Source: CAZCZY01 sp964503525
GTDB taxonomy: Bacteria; Patescibacteriota; JAUYIX01
Assembly: GCA_964503525.1 (NCBI GenBank)
Contig: CAZCZY010000058.1
Span: forward strand, 1 to 9,606
Direction of reading: 5' to 3'
Length of the DNA stretch: 9,606 nucleotides
A program made the position numbers and the translations under genes. Positions 1 to 5,423 of this stretch are shown in pieces; within the stretch, counting starts at the first letter, position 1, and every line of letters starts with the position of its first letter. The notes below the pieces were generated by a model. That model was not told the origin of the DNA, did not search any database, and saw nothing but the letters and a program-made list of their open reading frames with translations.

Positions 1-75
1 CTACTTCGACAATGACTGGAATGGCTACAACCGCTTCACTGCCGTCCGCAAGCATCTTCTGGCCTTCGTCCTAGT
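1..75 (+). repeat. Edge of a DGR template or variable repeat (partial)
   Basis: Read in frame 2, the first bases encode YFDNDWNGYNRFTAVRKHLL. Every codon of the first 13 is NNY except one TGG, which is the pattern left when AAY codons of a DGR template are exposed to adenine mutagenesis. The following AVRKHLL stretch has the look of the constant 3' end of such repeats. It lies directly at the 3' end of the inverted avd and upstream of the RT, on the RT strand. A TAG at 72-74 is out of this frame; frame 2 stays open to a TAG at 173-175. A non-coding template repeat would tolerate that, while a variable repeat would give the target protein an unusual 33-residue tail. I saw no second copy in the window, so template and variable repeat cannot be told apart here. 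The start lies outside the window. Confidence 0.6.
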
Positions 76-409
76 GGCGGAGGCTTTTGGCATAGTTTGC
101 TTTACGCCAGGCACCGAGCATCCGGCCAACTTCCACGAGGGGTGCAGAAACATGGGCGTACTTTTTGTGGTCTAGCAGGTGGAGCTGCCAGGCGATTGAG
201 AGCAAATACTTGAGCATATCTAGTTTTGCGCTCGCTTGGTCAATCGCGACACGTTTATTACCAACAGGTGCGTAGCTCGCGATGAGCAACAGTTGAATCA
301 GGTCAAGAAACAGAGTGTCGATGCGCTGACCGATCGTGTAGCGAGAAAATTTAGCGACGTGCGGCAAGAGGCGGTGCCACGTTTGGTATGCTTGTGATGT
401 CTTATGCAA
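71..409 (-). CDS. avd: DGR accessory variability determinant, Avd-like four-helix bundle protein
   Basis: Avd-type proteins form small barrel-like pentamers that bind the DGR reverse transcriptase and the template RNA and are needed for mutagenic retrohoming. The 112 residues read from TTG at 409 are almost all helical. They carry the family pattern: LLPHVAKFSR followed by TIGQRIDTLFLDLIQLLLIASYA, then a KLDMLKYLLSIAWQL helix, and a final EVGRMLGAWRKA helix. The family N-terminus (EIPVL before HKT) is also encoded just upstream, at about 410-421, in the same frame, so TTG 409 is too late a start. No ATG or GTG exists in frame before a stop at 464-466. If the nine-G run at 452-460 had eight G, the frame would run back to an ATG at 498-500, giving 142 residues with a Pro/Asn-rich N-terminus. 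The gene is head-to-head with the RT, whereas many DGRs have both on one strand. Family call firm; start uncertain. Confidence 0.86.
   Translation of the reverse strand: MHKTSQAYQTWHRLLPHVAKFSRYTIGQRIDTLFLDLIQLLLIASYAPVGNKRVAIDQASAKLDMLKYLLSIAWQLHLLDHKKYAHVSAPLVEVGRMLGAWRKANYAKSLRH
384..392 (+). promoter_or_regulatory. Possible extended -10 for the reverse transcriptase gene
   Basis: TGG followed by TATGCT (387-392) forms an extended -10 box inside avd on the opposite strand. Transcription would begin near 400, just before ATG 404, which reads into the RT only if the G run has eight bases. No good -35 is evident. The RT could instead be made from a longer transcript that starts upstream of the DGR repeat. 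Confidence 0.25.
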
Positions 410-437
410 AACCGGAATTTCACCAACGGGCCCAGGC

Positions 438-1472
438 TTGTTCAGCTGGTTGGGGGGGGGCGTTCAAAGAATTCTGCGGCGGAAAAAGCTGCTGCGACAT
501 ACGCTAAATGATATTAGCTCAATTGAAAATCTTTTAGCAGCCTGGCGTGAGTTTGAGCCTGGCAAGCGCAGCAAGCGAGACGTGCAAGACTTTTCGGTTC
601 GGCTGATAGACAATTTGTTTGAGCTGCAGGAGACACTTCGTAACGGTACATACACGCATGGCCCATATGAGCAGTTCACGGTAAACGATCCCAAGACGCG
701 GACGATTCACAAAGCGAGTGTGCGTGACCGCATATTGCATAGAGCAATCTATCGGCTACTCTATCCGTTTTTTGATGCAACGTTTATCAGCGATAGTTAT
801 TCTTGTCGACTAAGTAAAGGGACCCATCGAGCAATCGCTAAATTTATGTGTGCGTCAAGAAAGGTAAGTCGTAATCAGACGCACACGGTTTGGGTTCTAA
901 AGGTAGATGTCAGAAAGTTTTTTGCAAGTATCAATCACAATATTCTGCTGGATTTACTGCGAATAGAAGCGTTTGACCAAAAGCTGATGGCCTTACTGGA
1001 GGGTATTGTCAGAAGTTTTTCTGTGAGACCGGGCCAGGGCCTACCCCTTGGTAACCTTACCTCGCAACTTTTTAGTAACATATACCTCAACCAACTCGAT
1101 CAATTTGTGAAGCACGGTCTCAAGGTCGAGCACTATATCCGCTATGCGGACGACTTTGTTCTGCTGTCACGTGATCTAGGCTCGCTAGAAAATCTAATCG
1201 AACCACTCAGGGCTTTTTTAAGCGATATTCTCGGTCTAGATATCCATCCTGATAAGATCTGGATCAAAAGTTTGGCCTCAGGGGCGGACTTCTTGGGCTG
1301 GGTACATTTTCCCCATCATCGCGTTTTAAGAGCCAGCACAAAACGCAGAATTGTTCGCTCGATATTAACCGCAACAAGCGAAAAATCCCTGCAATCATAC
1401 TTAGGACTGCTTAAACATGGGAATGCTTTTGAACTGCAACAAAATATTATTGGATATCTTCGCGAAAGATAA
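438..1472 (+). CDS. DGR-type reverse transcriptase
   Basis: This reverse transcriptase copies the template-repeat RNA with errors at adenines, and the cDNA replaces the variable repeat of a target gene. Read from TTG 438 it has 344 residues. Visible motifs are the early block SIENLLAAWREFEPGKRSK (28-46), DSYSCRLSKGTHRAI (119-133), the first catalytic Asp in KVDVRKFF (155-162), GLPLGNLTSQLFSN (201-214) and the active-site YADD (236-239), then DFLGWV and HHRVLR near the thumb. The LGxxxSQ form of motif 4 is typical of DGR enzymes and differs from group II intron or retron RTs. Length is normal and there is no maturase or endonuclease domain. The start is unsure: TTG 438 or 450 lie beside a nine-G run, and no ATG is available unless the run has eight G, when ATG 404 gives 355 residues. 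The gene lies head-to-head with avd, sharing its start region. The target gene must lie outside the window. Confidence 0.94.
   Translation: MFSWLGGGVQRILRRKKLLRHTLNDISSIENLLAAWREFEPGKRSKRDVQDFSVRLIDNLFELQETLRNGTYTHGPYEQFTVNDPKTRTIHKASVRDRILHRAIYRLLYPFFDATFISDSYSCRLSKGTHRAIAKFMCASRKVSRNQTHTVWVLKVDVRKFFASINHNILLDLLRIEAFDQKLMALLEGIVRSFSVRPGQGLPLGNLTSQLFSNIYLNQLDQFVKHGLKVEHYIRYADDFVLLSRDLGSLENLIEPLRAFLSDILGLDIHPDKIWIKSLASGADFLGWVHFPHHRVLRASTKRRIVRSILTATSEKSLQSYLGLLKHGNAFELQQNIIGYLRER
452..460 (+). repeat. Nine-G homopolymer at the avd/RT junction
   Basis: A run of nine G lies within the first codons of the RT as annotated and within the extended avd frame on the other strand. Homopolymers of this length slip in replication and are also a classic site of base-calling error. 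Removing one G puts an ATG (404) in frame with the RT and an ATG (500, minus strand) in frame with avd. The state of this tract therefore decides the N-termini of both DGR proteins. Confidence 0.9.
508..513 (-). promoter_or_regulatory. -10 box for a longer, leaderless avd
   Basis: On the minus strand TATCAT is followed by seven bases and then ATG at 500-498. This is the spacing seen before trxB and the DipZ-like gene, and the same hexamer precedes sod. It lies inside the RT reading frame on the other strand. It makes sense as the avd promoter only if the nine-G run is really eight, since otherwise that ATG runs into a stop shortly after the run. Confidence 0.45.
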
Positions 1473-1539
1473 TCAGACAAGTTATTTTGTGCAGTGTTTT
1501 TGCGTTTTTGTTCGCCTGTGGAAAAGTATTTGTAATAAC

Positions 1540-1566
1540 TTGACGTCTGCGTGTACATGTTACAAT
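1540..1566 (+). promoter_or_regulatory. Promoter of the small basic protein
   Basis: TTGACG at 1540-1545 is a near-consensus -35. TACAAT at 1561-1566 is a near-consensus -10, preceded by TGT at 1558-1560, giving an extended -10. The 15-base spacer is shorter than the ideal 17, which the TGn element can offset. Transcription would start near 1573, leaving a leader of about 30 bases with an AAAGGA ribosome binding site at 1591-1596. Confidence 0.7.
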
Positions 1567-1601
1567 ACAAGCATCTAATTCGTGTAACACAAAGGATTAC
1601 G

Positions 1602-1709
1602 ATGGCCAAGAAAAAGAAAGCACGCAAAGTTGCAAAGCGCCGCAAGGTAGCTAAGCGCGGTGCGAAGCGAGTGACCAAGCGCAAAGCAAAGAAGAGCAAG
1701 AAGCGTTAG
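1602..1709 (+). CDS. 35-residue highly basic (histone H1-tail-like) protein
   Basis: The protein starts MAKKKKARKVAKRRKVAKRG and ends in KAKKSKKR. By my count it has 15 Lys and 7 Arg among 35 residues, no acidic or aromatic residue, and repeated K/R-V-A-K-R units. The composition matches bacterial histone-H1-like or nucleoid-binding tails and predicts a disordered, nucleic-acid-binding peptide; a ribosome-associated role is equally possible. It is very likely expressed: a strong extended -10 promoter lies upstream, AAAGGA stands five bases before the ATG, and a terminator follows. It is a single-gene unit between the DGR and trxB. No catalytic function can be read. Real gene: fairly sure. Role: inference only. 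Confidence 0.8.
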   Translation: MAKKKKARKVAKRRKVAKRGAKRVTKRKAKKSKKR

Positions 1710-1713
1710 GTCG

Positions 1714-1735
1714 ATTGCGGATATAACTCCGCAAT
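1714..1735 (+). other. Hairpin in the 3' region of the basic-protein gene
   Basis: ATTGCGG and CCGCAAT form a perfect seven-base stem (eight with a further A-T pair) around a short A/T-rich loop, four bases after the stop codon. There is no long T run behind it, so it is more likely an mRNA-end stabiliser, or part of a double terminator with the hairpin that follows. Confidence 0.5.
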
Positions 1736-1745
1736 TTAAAGCAAG

Positions 1746-1773
1746 AGGACCACACATGTGGTCTTTTTGTTTT
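1746..1773 (+). terminator. Rho-independent terminator after the basic-protein gene
   Basis: GACCAC and GTGGTC pair around ACAT. The stem can extend by a G-T and an A-T pair at the base, and it is followed by TTTTTGTTTT. It closes the single-gene unit and isolates it from trxB. Confidence 0.72.
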
Positions 1774-1807
1774 GTTCGTACTAATAATTTTGCACCGAGG
1801 CGGGCAC

Positions 1808-1816
1808 TGCTATACT
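1808..1816 (+). promoter_or_regulatory. Extended -10 of trxB, predicted leaderless start
   Basis: TGC plus TATACT (1811-1816) ends seven bases before the trxB ATG, so transcription should begin at or next to the start codon. A weak -35 (TTTGCA, 1789-1794) lies 16 bases upstream. There is no ribosome binding site in the space available. Confidence 0.65.
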
Positions 1817-1823
1817 GCGACGC

Positions 1824-2759
1824 ATGGAAGAAGGTATAAGAAATGTTGTTATTGTAGGATCGGGACCAGCGGGCTTAACCGCGGCGCTTTATGCTGCTCG
1901 CGCCAACCTCAAACCGCTCGTCGTTGCTGGCGAACAATGGGGCGGCCAGCTCATGATTACCAGCGATGTGGAGAATTTTCCGGGGTTTCCAAAAGGCATT
2001 CAGGGGCCGGAATTAATGCAATTGATGCGTGAGCAGGCAGAGCGCTTTGGAGCAGAAATCATCGACGCTAACGTCGAAAAAGTTGAGCTCAAGGGCCCCG
2101 TAGGACAGCCATTTAAAGTGCACATCCGCGATCGCGTTGTAGAAACCAAGAGCATTATTCTCTCGACCGGCGCGTTATCGCGTTGGCTCGATCTGCCCAA
2201 CGAAAAACGTTTGATTGGTTCGGGCGTGTCGAGTTGTGCCACGTGCGACGGTTTTTTCTTTAAGGACAAAGAATTGGTAGTAGTTGGTGGTGGCGACTCC
2301 GCAATGGAAGAAGCAACTTTTTTGACAAAATTTGCGTCTAAGGTGACAGTCGTACATCGTCGCGATGCATTGCGCGCCTCAAAAATTATGCAAGAGCGTG
2401 CGCAAAAAAATCCAAAGATCAATTTTATTTTTGATACGACTGTGACGGATGTGTTGGGGAAGGATCGGGTGGAGGGCGTCAAACTCAAAAATTTGAAAAC
2501 GGGCGAGGAGAGCGAGTTTAAAACCAATGGATTGTTTGTAGCGATCGGGCACAAGCCCAACACGGAATTTTTGGCGGGACAACTTGAGCTGGATAAAAAC
2601 GGATACATAGTTGTACAAAATCAGACGCGAACCAATGTTGAGGGCGTTTTTGTGGCTGGGGATGTTCAGGACCATCGCTACCGACAAGCAGTTACGGCAG
2701 CCGGTCTAGGCTGTATGGCCTCAATTGACGCTGAGAAGTGGCTTGAGGAAAAAGGCTGA
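1824..2759 (+). CDS. trxB: Thioredoxin reductase (NADPH, FAD)
   Basis: This cytoplasmic flavoenzyme passes electrons from NADPH through FAD and a redox cysteine pair to thioredoxin. The 311 residues match the bacterial low-molecular-weight enzyme. The FAD dinucleotide fold is VVIVGSGPAG (8-17). The redox pair is C138-A-T-C141 followed by DGFFFK. The NADPH fold is VVVGGGDSAMEEA (152-164), with the phosphate-binding HRRDALR at 178-184, which indicates NADPH over NADH. The C-terminal FAD motif is VFVAGDVQDHRYRQA, starting near residue 275. All expected elements are present. It is transcribed from its own extended -10 promoter, apparently without a leader. No thioredoxin gene adjoins it, but a thioredoxin-fold protein, a peroxiredoxin and SOD lie downstream. 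It may also serve ribonucleotide reductase. Confidence 0.97.
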   Translation: MEEGIRNVVIVGSGPAGLTAALYAARANLKPLVVAGEQWGGQLMITSDVENFPGFPKGIQGPELMQLMREQAERFGAEIIDANVEKVELKGPVGQPFKVHIRDRVVETKSIILSTGALSRWLDLPNEKRLIGSGVSSCATCDGFFFKDKELVVVGGGDSAMEEATFLTKFASKVTVVHRRDALRASKIMQERAQKNPKINFIFDTTVTDVLGKDRVEGVKLKNLKTGEESEFKTNGLFVAIGHKPNTEFLAGQLELDKNGYIVVQNQTRTNVEGVFVAGDVQDHRYRQAVTAAGLGCMASIDAEKWLEEKG

Positions 2760-2784
2760 CCAAACCAGGCAGATCGTCTATACT
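2756..2784 (+). promoter_or_regulatory. Promoter of the Yip1-like/pduO pair
   Basis: CTGACC (2756-2761), on the trxB stop codon, and TATACT (2779-2784) are separated by exactly 17 bases. Transcription would begin near 2791, at the AAAGGA that could act as a ribosome binding site for ATG 2808. A second AAAGG directly abuts the ATG. Confidence 0.55.
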
Positions 2785-2807
2785 GGCGCCAAAGGATCAA
2801 ACAAAGG

Positions 2808-3380
2808 ATGAACTTTCTATTTGCGCCAATACCTGGCTTTAAGAAAATTGCACAACGCCCAAATCTCACCGATGCCGGCTTGGTTGTTATTAGCGTTGCG
2901 GTCGTTTTTTTAGGATATCGCACGGCGCAACTTGCCTCGGTCGAACTTCTCACGCTGGCGAATTTTGTTCGTGCATTTTTTGATGTTGTAGTAGGAATTT
3001 CAGTCGCGTGGTTTGCAATTGCAGGTGTGGCGTTGCTTTTGGGAGAAGCGGCTGGTGGTACTATCCGTTTGCGCGAACAAGGCTACGAAAAAGCACTCGC
3101 GTTAACCGGAATCGCCGCAGTTCCCATAGTCTTTGCCGGAATTATCGCCATGTTGACGGCATTATTACTCAACTCTTTTTTGCCAGCGTGTGGCGGCCAG
3201 CATTGGATTGTTTTGGCGATTTTGTGGTTGGGTGTTGTACTCGGTACGCCTGGTGTCTATTTTGCGCTGGCACTTGAGTACGGCTTAAAGATTCCGCGTA
3301 AGGCCGCGGCGGGTATCACATTGATTGTGTTTGCAGCAACCCTGATTGTAGTTACACTGCAGTATTATGTCTTTGCCTAA
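2808..3380 (+). CDS. Yip1-like five-helix membrane protein
   Basis: A 190-residue integral membrane protein. After a short amphipathic N-terminus with FKKIAQRP there are about five hydrophobic segments: 23-40, 57-79, 99-122, 133-155 and 166-187. A basic loop (RLREQGYEKA, 87-96) precedes the third helix, where Yip1-domain proteins typically carry a similar segment. The order of an N-terminal soluble tail, a first helix, then a four-helix block fits the bacterial Yip1 family, whose function is not settled. No catalytic motif is visible. It has its own promoter and ends 14 bases inside the next gene (pduO), so the two are probably translated together. That pairing does not by itself suggest a shared function. 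Family call moderate. Confidence 0.75.
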   Translation: MNFLFAPIPGFKKIAQRPNLTDAGLVVISVAVVFLGYRTAQLASVELLTLANFVRAFFDVVVGISVAWFAIAGVALLLGEAAGGTIRLREQGYEKALALTGIAAVPIVFAGIIAMLTALLLNSFLPACGGQHWIVLAILWLGVVLGTPGVYFALALEYGLKIPRKAAAGITLIVFAATLIVVTLQYYVFA

Positions 3381-4008
3381 CGTTGAGACCGCGCCCGCGA
3401 CACCACTTACAAGCGCGACGTCCCAAACGACAAGCGCCCCAAAAATCTATACACGAACCGGGGACAAGGGCGACACGCATTTGATCGGCGGCCGTACTTC
3501 TAAGGCGACCGGACAAATCGAGACGATCGGCACCATCGACGAACTCAACGCAGCGCTTGGTCTGGCGCGATCTGCAGACGGGACGGAAAAAGGCTCCGCG
3601 CTCATTGCGCAAATCCAGTCCACATTATTTTCTTTAGGGTCAGAATTAGCACGGGGCGAAAAAGCCGAACAAGTGCAACTGCGTGTCATAGAAACTGTTG
3701 GCGATGGCGATATTGAACAAATGGAAAAAGAAATTGACTTTCTAACGGCCGATTTGCCGGAGTTACGAAATTTTATTTTACCGGGCGGCACTGAGCGTGC
3801 TGCTCGCATACACGTGGCACGTGCGGTTTGTCGCCGGGCAGAACGCCGGCTTGTCGCGATTAAAGGGTCTATAAGACCCGAGATTTTGCGCTACGTAAAC
3901 CGCTTGGCCGATCTACTATTTACTATGGCGCGCTTTGAAAATCACGCCGCGGGTGCGGCCGAGCACATCTGGAAGTCGGGTGCCTCTGGCTCAGACAGCC
4001 ACGCCTAG
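3367..4008 (+). CDS. Cob(I)alamin adenosyltransferase, PduO type
   Basis: The enzyme transfers adenosyl from ATP to cob(I)alamin to make adenosylcobalamin. In the 213 residues the ATP-binding N-terminal motif KIYTRTGDKGDT is at 26-37, followed by the IGTIDELNAALG helix (54-65). The four-helix core has FILPGGTERAARIHVARAVC with the conserved Arg/Glu cluster RRAERR, then YVNRLADLLFTMAR. The first 25 residues are a Thr/Ala/Ser-rich tail absent from many homologues; ATG 3367 is the only ATG before the core. The start overlaps the end of the Yip1-like gene by 14 bases. No cobalamin biosynthesis or cobalamin-using gene is present here, so it probably acts on imported cobalamin. A class II ribonucleotide reductase is a likely user (inference). 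Confidence 0.93.
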   Translation: MSLPNVETAPATPLTSATSQTTSAPKIYTRTGDKGDTHLIGGRTSKATGQIETIGTIDELNAALGLARSADGTEKGSALIAQIQSTLFSLGSELARGEKAEQVQLRVIETVGDGDIEQMEKEIDFLTADLPELRNFILPGGTERAARIHVARAVCRRAERRLVAIKGSIRPEILRYVNRLADLLFTMARFENHAAGAAEHIWKSGASGSDSHA

Positions 4009-4017
4009 TGCTATTAT
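4009..4017 (+). promoter_or_regulatory. Extended -10 of the DipZ-like gene, predicted leaderless start
   Basis: TGC plus TATTAT (4012-4017) ends seven bases before ATG 4025, the same geometry as trxB. It begins just after the pduO stop codon. Confidence 0.6.
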
Positions 4018-4024
4018 CAAGTAC

Positions 4025-5077
4025 ATGTTTGGAATCACCAATTGGACAGGAAGTGCAGCGCCCGAGATACCTGAGCTCGCAGCCGATGCTTGGATAAATT
4101 CACCACCGCTCACGGTCAAAAGCCTACGAGGCAAAGTAATATTGTTCGATTTTTGGGAGTACAGTTGTATTAATTGTGTACGAACACTGCCATATCTTAA
4201 ATCCTGGTATGAGCGCTACCACAATTATGGATTAGAAATAATTGGCGCGCATACACCGGAGTTTGAATTTGGCAAAGACAAAAAAAATGTCGAAGGGGCG
4301 ATGCGCAAACTGGGCGTGGTTTGGCCGGTAGTGCTCGACAACGACTACAAAATTTGGAGTGCTTGGGAAAATTCTGTGTGGCCGCGCGAGTTTTTGATTG
4401 ATCAGGCGGGCATCGTTGTGCATGACCACTCGGGTGAAGGTGGCTACCAAGAAACTGAGGAAACAATCCAAAAATTGTTGCGCAAGAATAATCCGGACGC
4501 AAAATTTCCGGCGTTGATGGAGTTGGTTCGTGACATAGACAATCCAGGTCGCGTATGTTTTAGAACGTCGCCGGAAGTCTATGCCGGGTACGAGCGAGGG
4601 ACGATCGGCAATCCCGAGGGGCACAAACGTGGTGAAGTTGTCGAGTACGCAGAACCCACGACTGAGTTGGAAGAGGACGTTTTGTATGTGGCCGGAAAAT
4701 GGAAAAATAATTTGCAAAGTTTGCAGCGGGCAGCGGGCAATATGGCGAACAGCCCGACAGACACGGTTTCGCACGGAGCGCCTACCAACTGGCTTGGCCT
4801 TAAATACCACGCCAAAGGCGTTTTTGCAGTGGTTAAGCCAGAAGAGAAGCCTGGTTTTAAAGTCTATATAGAACAAAACAGCAAGCCACTCGACAAAAAA
4901 GACGTGGGCGAAGATATTCAGTTTGACGGTGATGGCCGTTCGTACTTTGTGGTAGATGCGGCGCGCATGTATCGACTCGTAAATAATCGCGAATTTGGAG
5001 CGCACGTGCTCAAGCTATTTCCGACATCGGATAGTTTTGGTCTGTACACGTTTACCTTTGAAACGGCCTGCCAATAG
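4025..5077 (+). CDS. DipZ C-terminal-like thioredoxin-fold protein, without the membrane domain
   Basis: The 350 residues resemble the soluble part of DipZ: a TlpA-like thioredoxin fold followed by a carbohydrate-binding-module-like beta domain. The redox centre is C48-I-N-C51 in FDFWEYSCINCVRTLPYL, and HTPEFEFGKDKKNV follows, typical of DipZ. WPREFLID carries the cis-Pro region and DHSGEGGY closes the first domain (about 12-165). From about 195 on, the protein is beta-rich and ends FGLYTFTFETACQ, as in the DipZ jelly-roll. There is no signal peptide and no CcdA/DsbD-type membrane part, so it is probably cytoplasmic. An upstream in-frame ATG at 3935 exists but lies inside pduO and before the promoter, so ATG 4025 was chosen. 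It may be a disulfide reductase fed by TrxB (inference). Confidence 0.88.
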   Translation: MFGITNWTGSAAPEIPELAADAWINSPPLTVKSLRGKVILFDFWEYSCINCVRTLPYLKSWYERYHNYGLEIIGAHTPEFEFGKDKKNVEGAMRKLGVVWPVVLDNDYKIWSAWENSVWPREFLIDQAGIVVHDHSGEGGYQETEETIQKLLRKNNPDAKFPALMELVRDIDNPGRVCFRTSPEVYAGYERGTIGNPEGHKRGEVVEYAEPTTELEEDVLYVAGKWKNNLQSLQRAAGNMANSPTDTVSHGAPTNWLGLKYHAKGVFAVVKPEEKPGFKVYIEQNSKPLDKKDVGEDIQFDGDGRSYFVVDAARMYRLVNNREFGAHVLKLFPTSDSFGLYTFTFETACQ

Positions 5078-5140
5078 GGCTCAACTTGTCAGGGCCGAGA
5101 GGCTCGAGTAGTCTGTTCGCATGAGAAAAGTCAAGAACAC

Positions 5141-5395
5141 ATGAATAAGGTCAAAATCCTTAGGATAATCGGCTTTGTACTTTTTGTTGTCGGCGCGACG
5201 TATGCGCTCATGCCGCACTGGGTACACCAAAAGTTGCCATTATTTTCTAGTTTCCGTCACATCACCCACGTGAGCATGGGTAGCGTCGTGGTGTTTCTCT
5301 CACTGGTGGCAATAATTTCGGCAGAAAAAATTCGTCAACGCGGCGAACTCAACAGAAAAATGCGCGCACAAGAGGTATCAAACATCTCTAATTAA
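5141..5395 (+). CDS. Small two-helix membrane protein, unknown
   Basis: An 84-residue protein with two hydrophobic segments (about 8-25 and 46-62), a polar loop with HWVHQKLP and SSFRHITHV between them, and a charged tail (EKIRQRGELNRKMRAQE). The pattern suggests both ends face the cytoplasm. I do not recognise a family. It lies 63 bases after the DipZ-like gene and 28 bases before pepA, on the same strand, so co-transcription with either is possible. Coding is supported by the clean alternation of hydrophobic and charged segments and by the fit between neighbours. Confidence 0.65.
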   Translation: MNKVKILRIIGFVLFVVGATYALMPHWVHQKLPLFSSFRHITHVSMGSVVVFLSLVAIISAEKIRQRGELNRKMRAQEVSNISN

Positions 5396-5423
5396 CGAAT
5401 CACTTTTACTAAATCATATTCAT

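Noticed and set aside
452..460. G-quadruplex element
   Set aside because: There is one G run without further G tracts close by on the same strand, so an intramolecular quadruplex is not supported.
438..1472. Group II intron or retron as the source of the reverse transcriptase
   Set aside because: There is no maturase or HNH domain, the motif LGNLTSQ is of DGR type, and an Avd-like gene and a DGR-like repeat lie beside it.
2000..2608. Open minus-strand frame (202 codons) opposite trxB
   Set aside because: It lies entirely within a well-conserved gene and encodes a Ser/Cys/Pro-rich low-complexity sequence typical of antisense frames.
3935..4024. Thirty-residue N-terminal extension of the DipZ-like protein from ATG 3935
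   Set aside because: It lies wholly inside pduO in another frame and upstream of a well-placed extended -10, and the extension looks like neither a signal peptide nor a domain.
4232..5005. Long open frame (257 codons) on the minus strand opposite the DipZ-like gene
   Set aside because: It is opposite a clear family member, its composition is odd (many Phe, Arg, Cys and His), and it has no plausible start signals, so it is a shadow of the real gene.
5121..5144. Seven-codon ORF (MRKVKNT) with an ATGA overlap to the small membrane protein, possible leader peptide
   Set aside because: Too short to support, with no regulatory codon pattern and no attenuator-like hairpins; probably chance.
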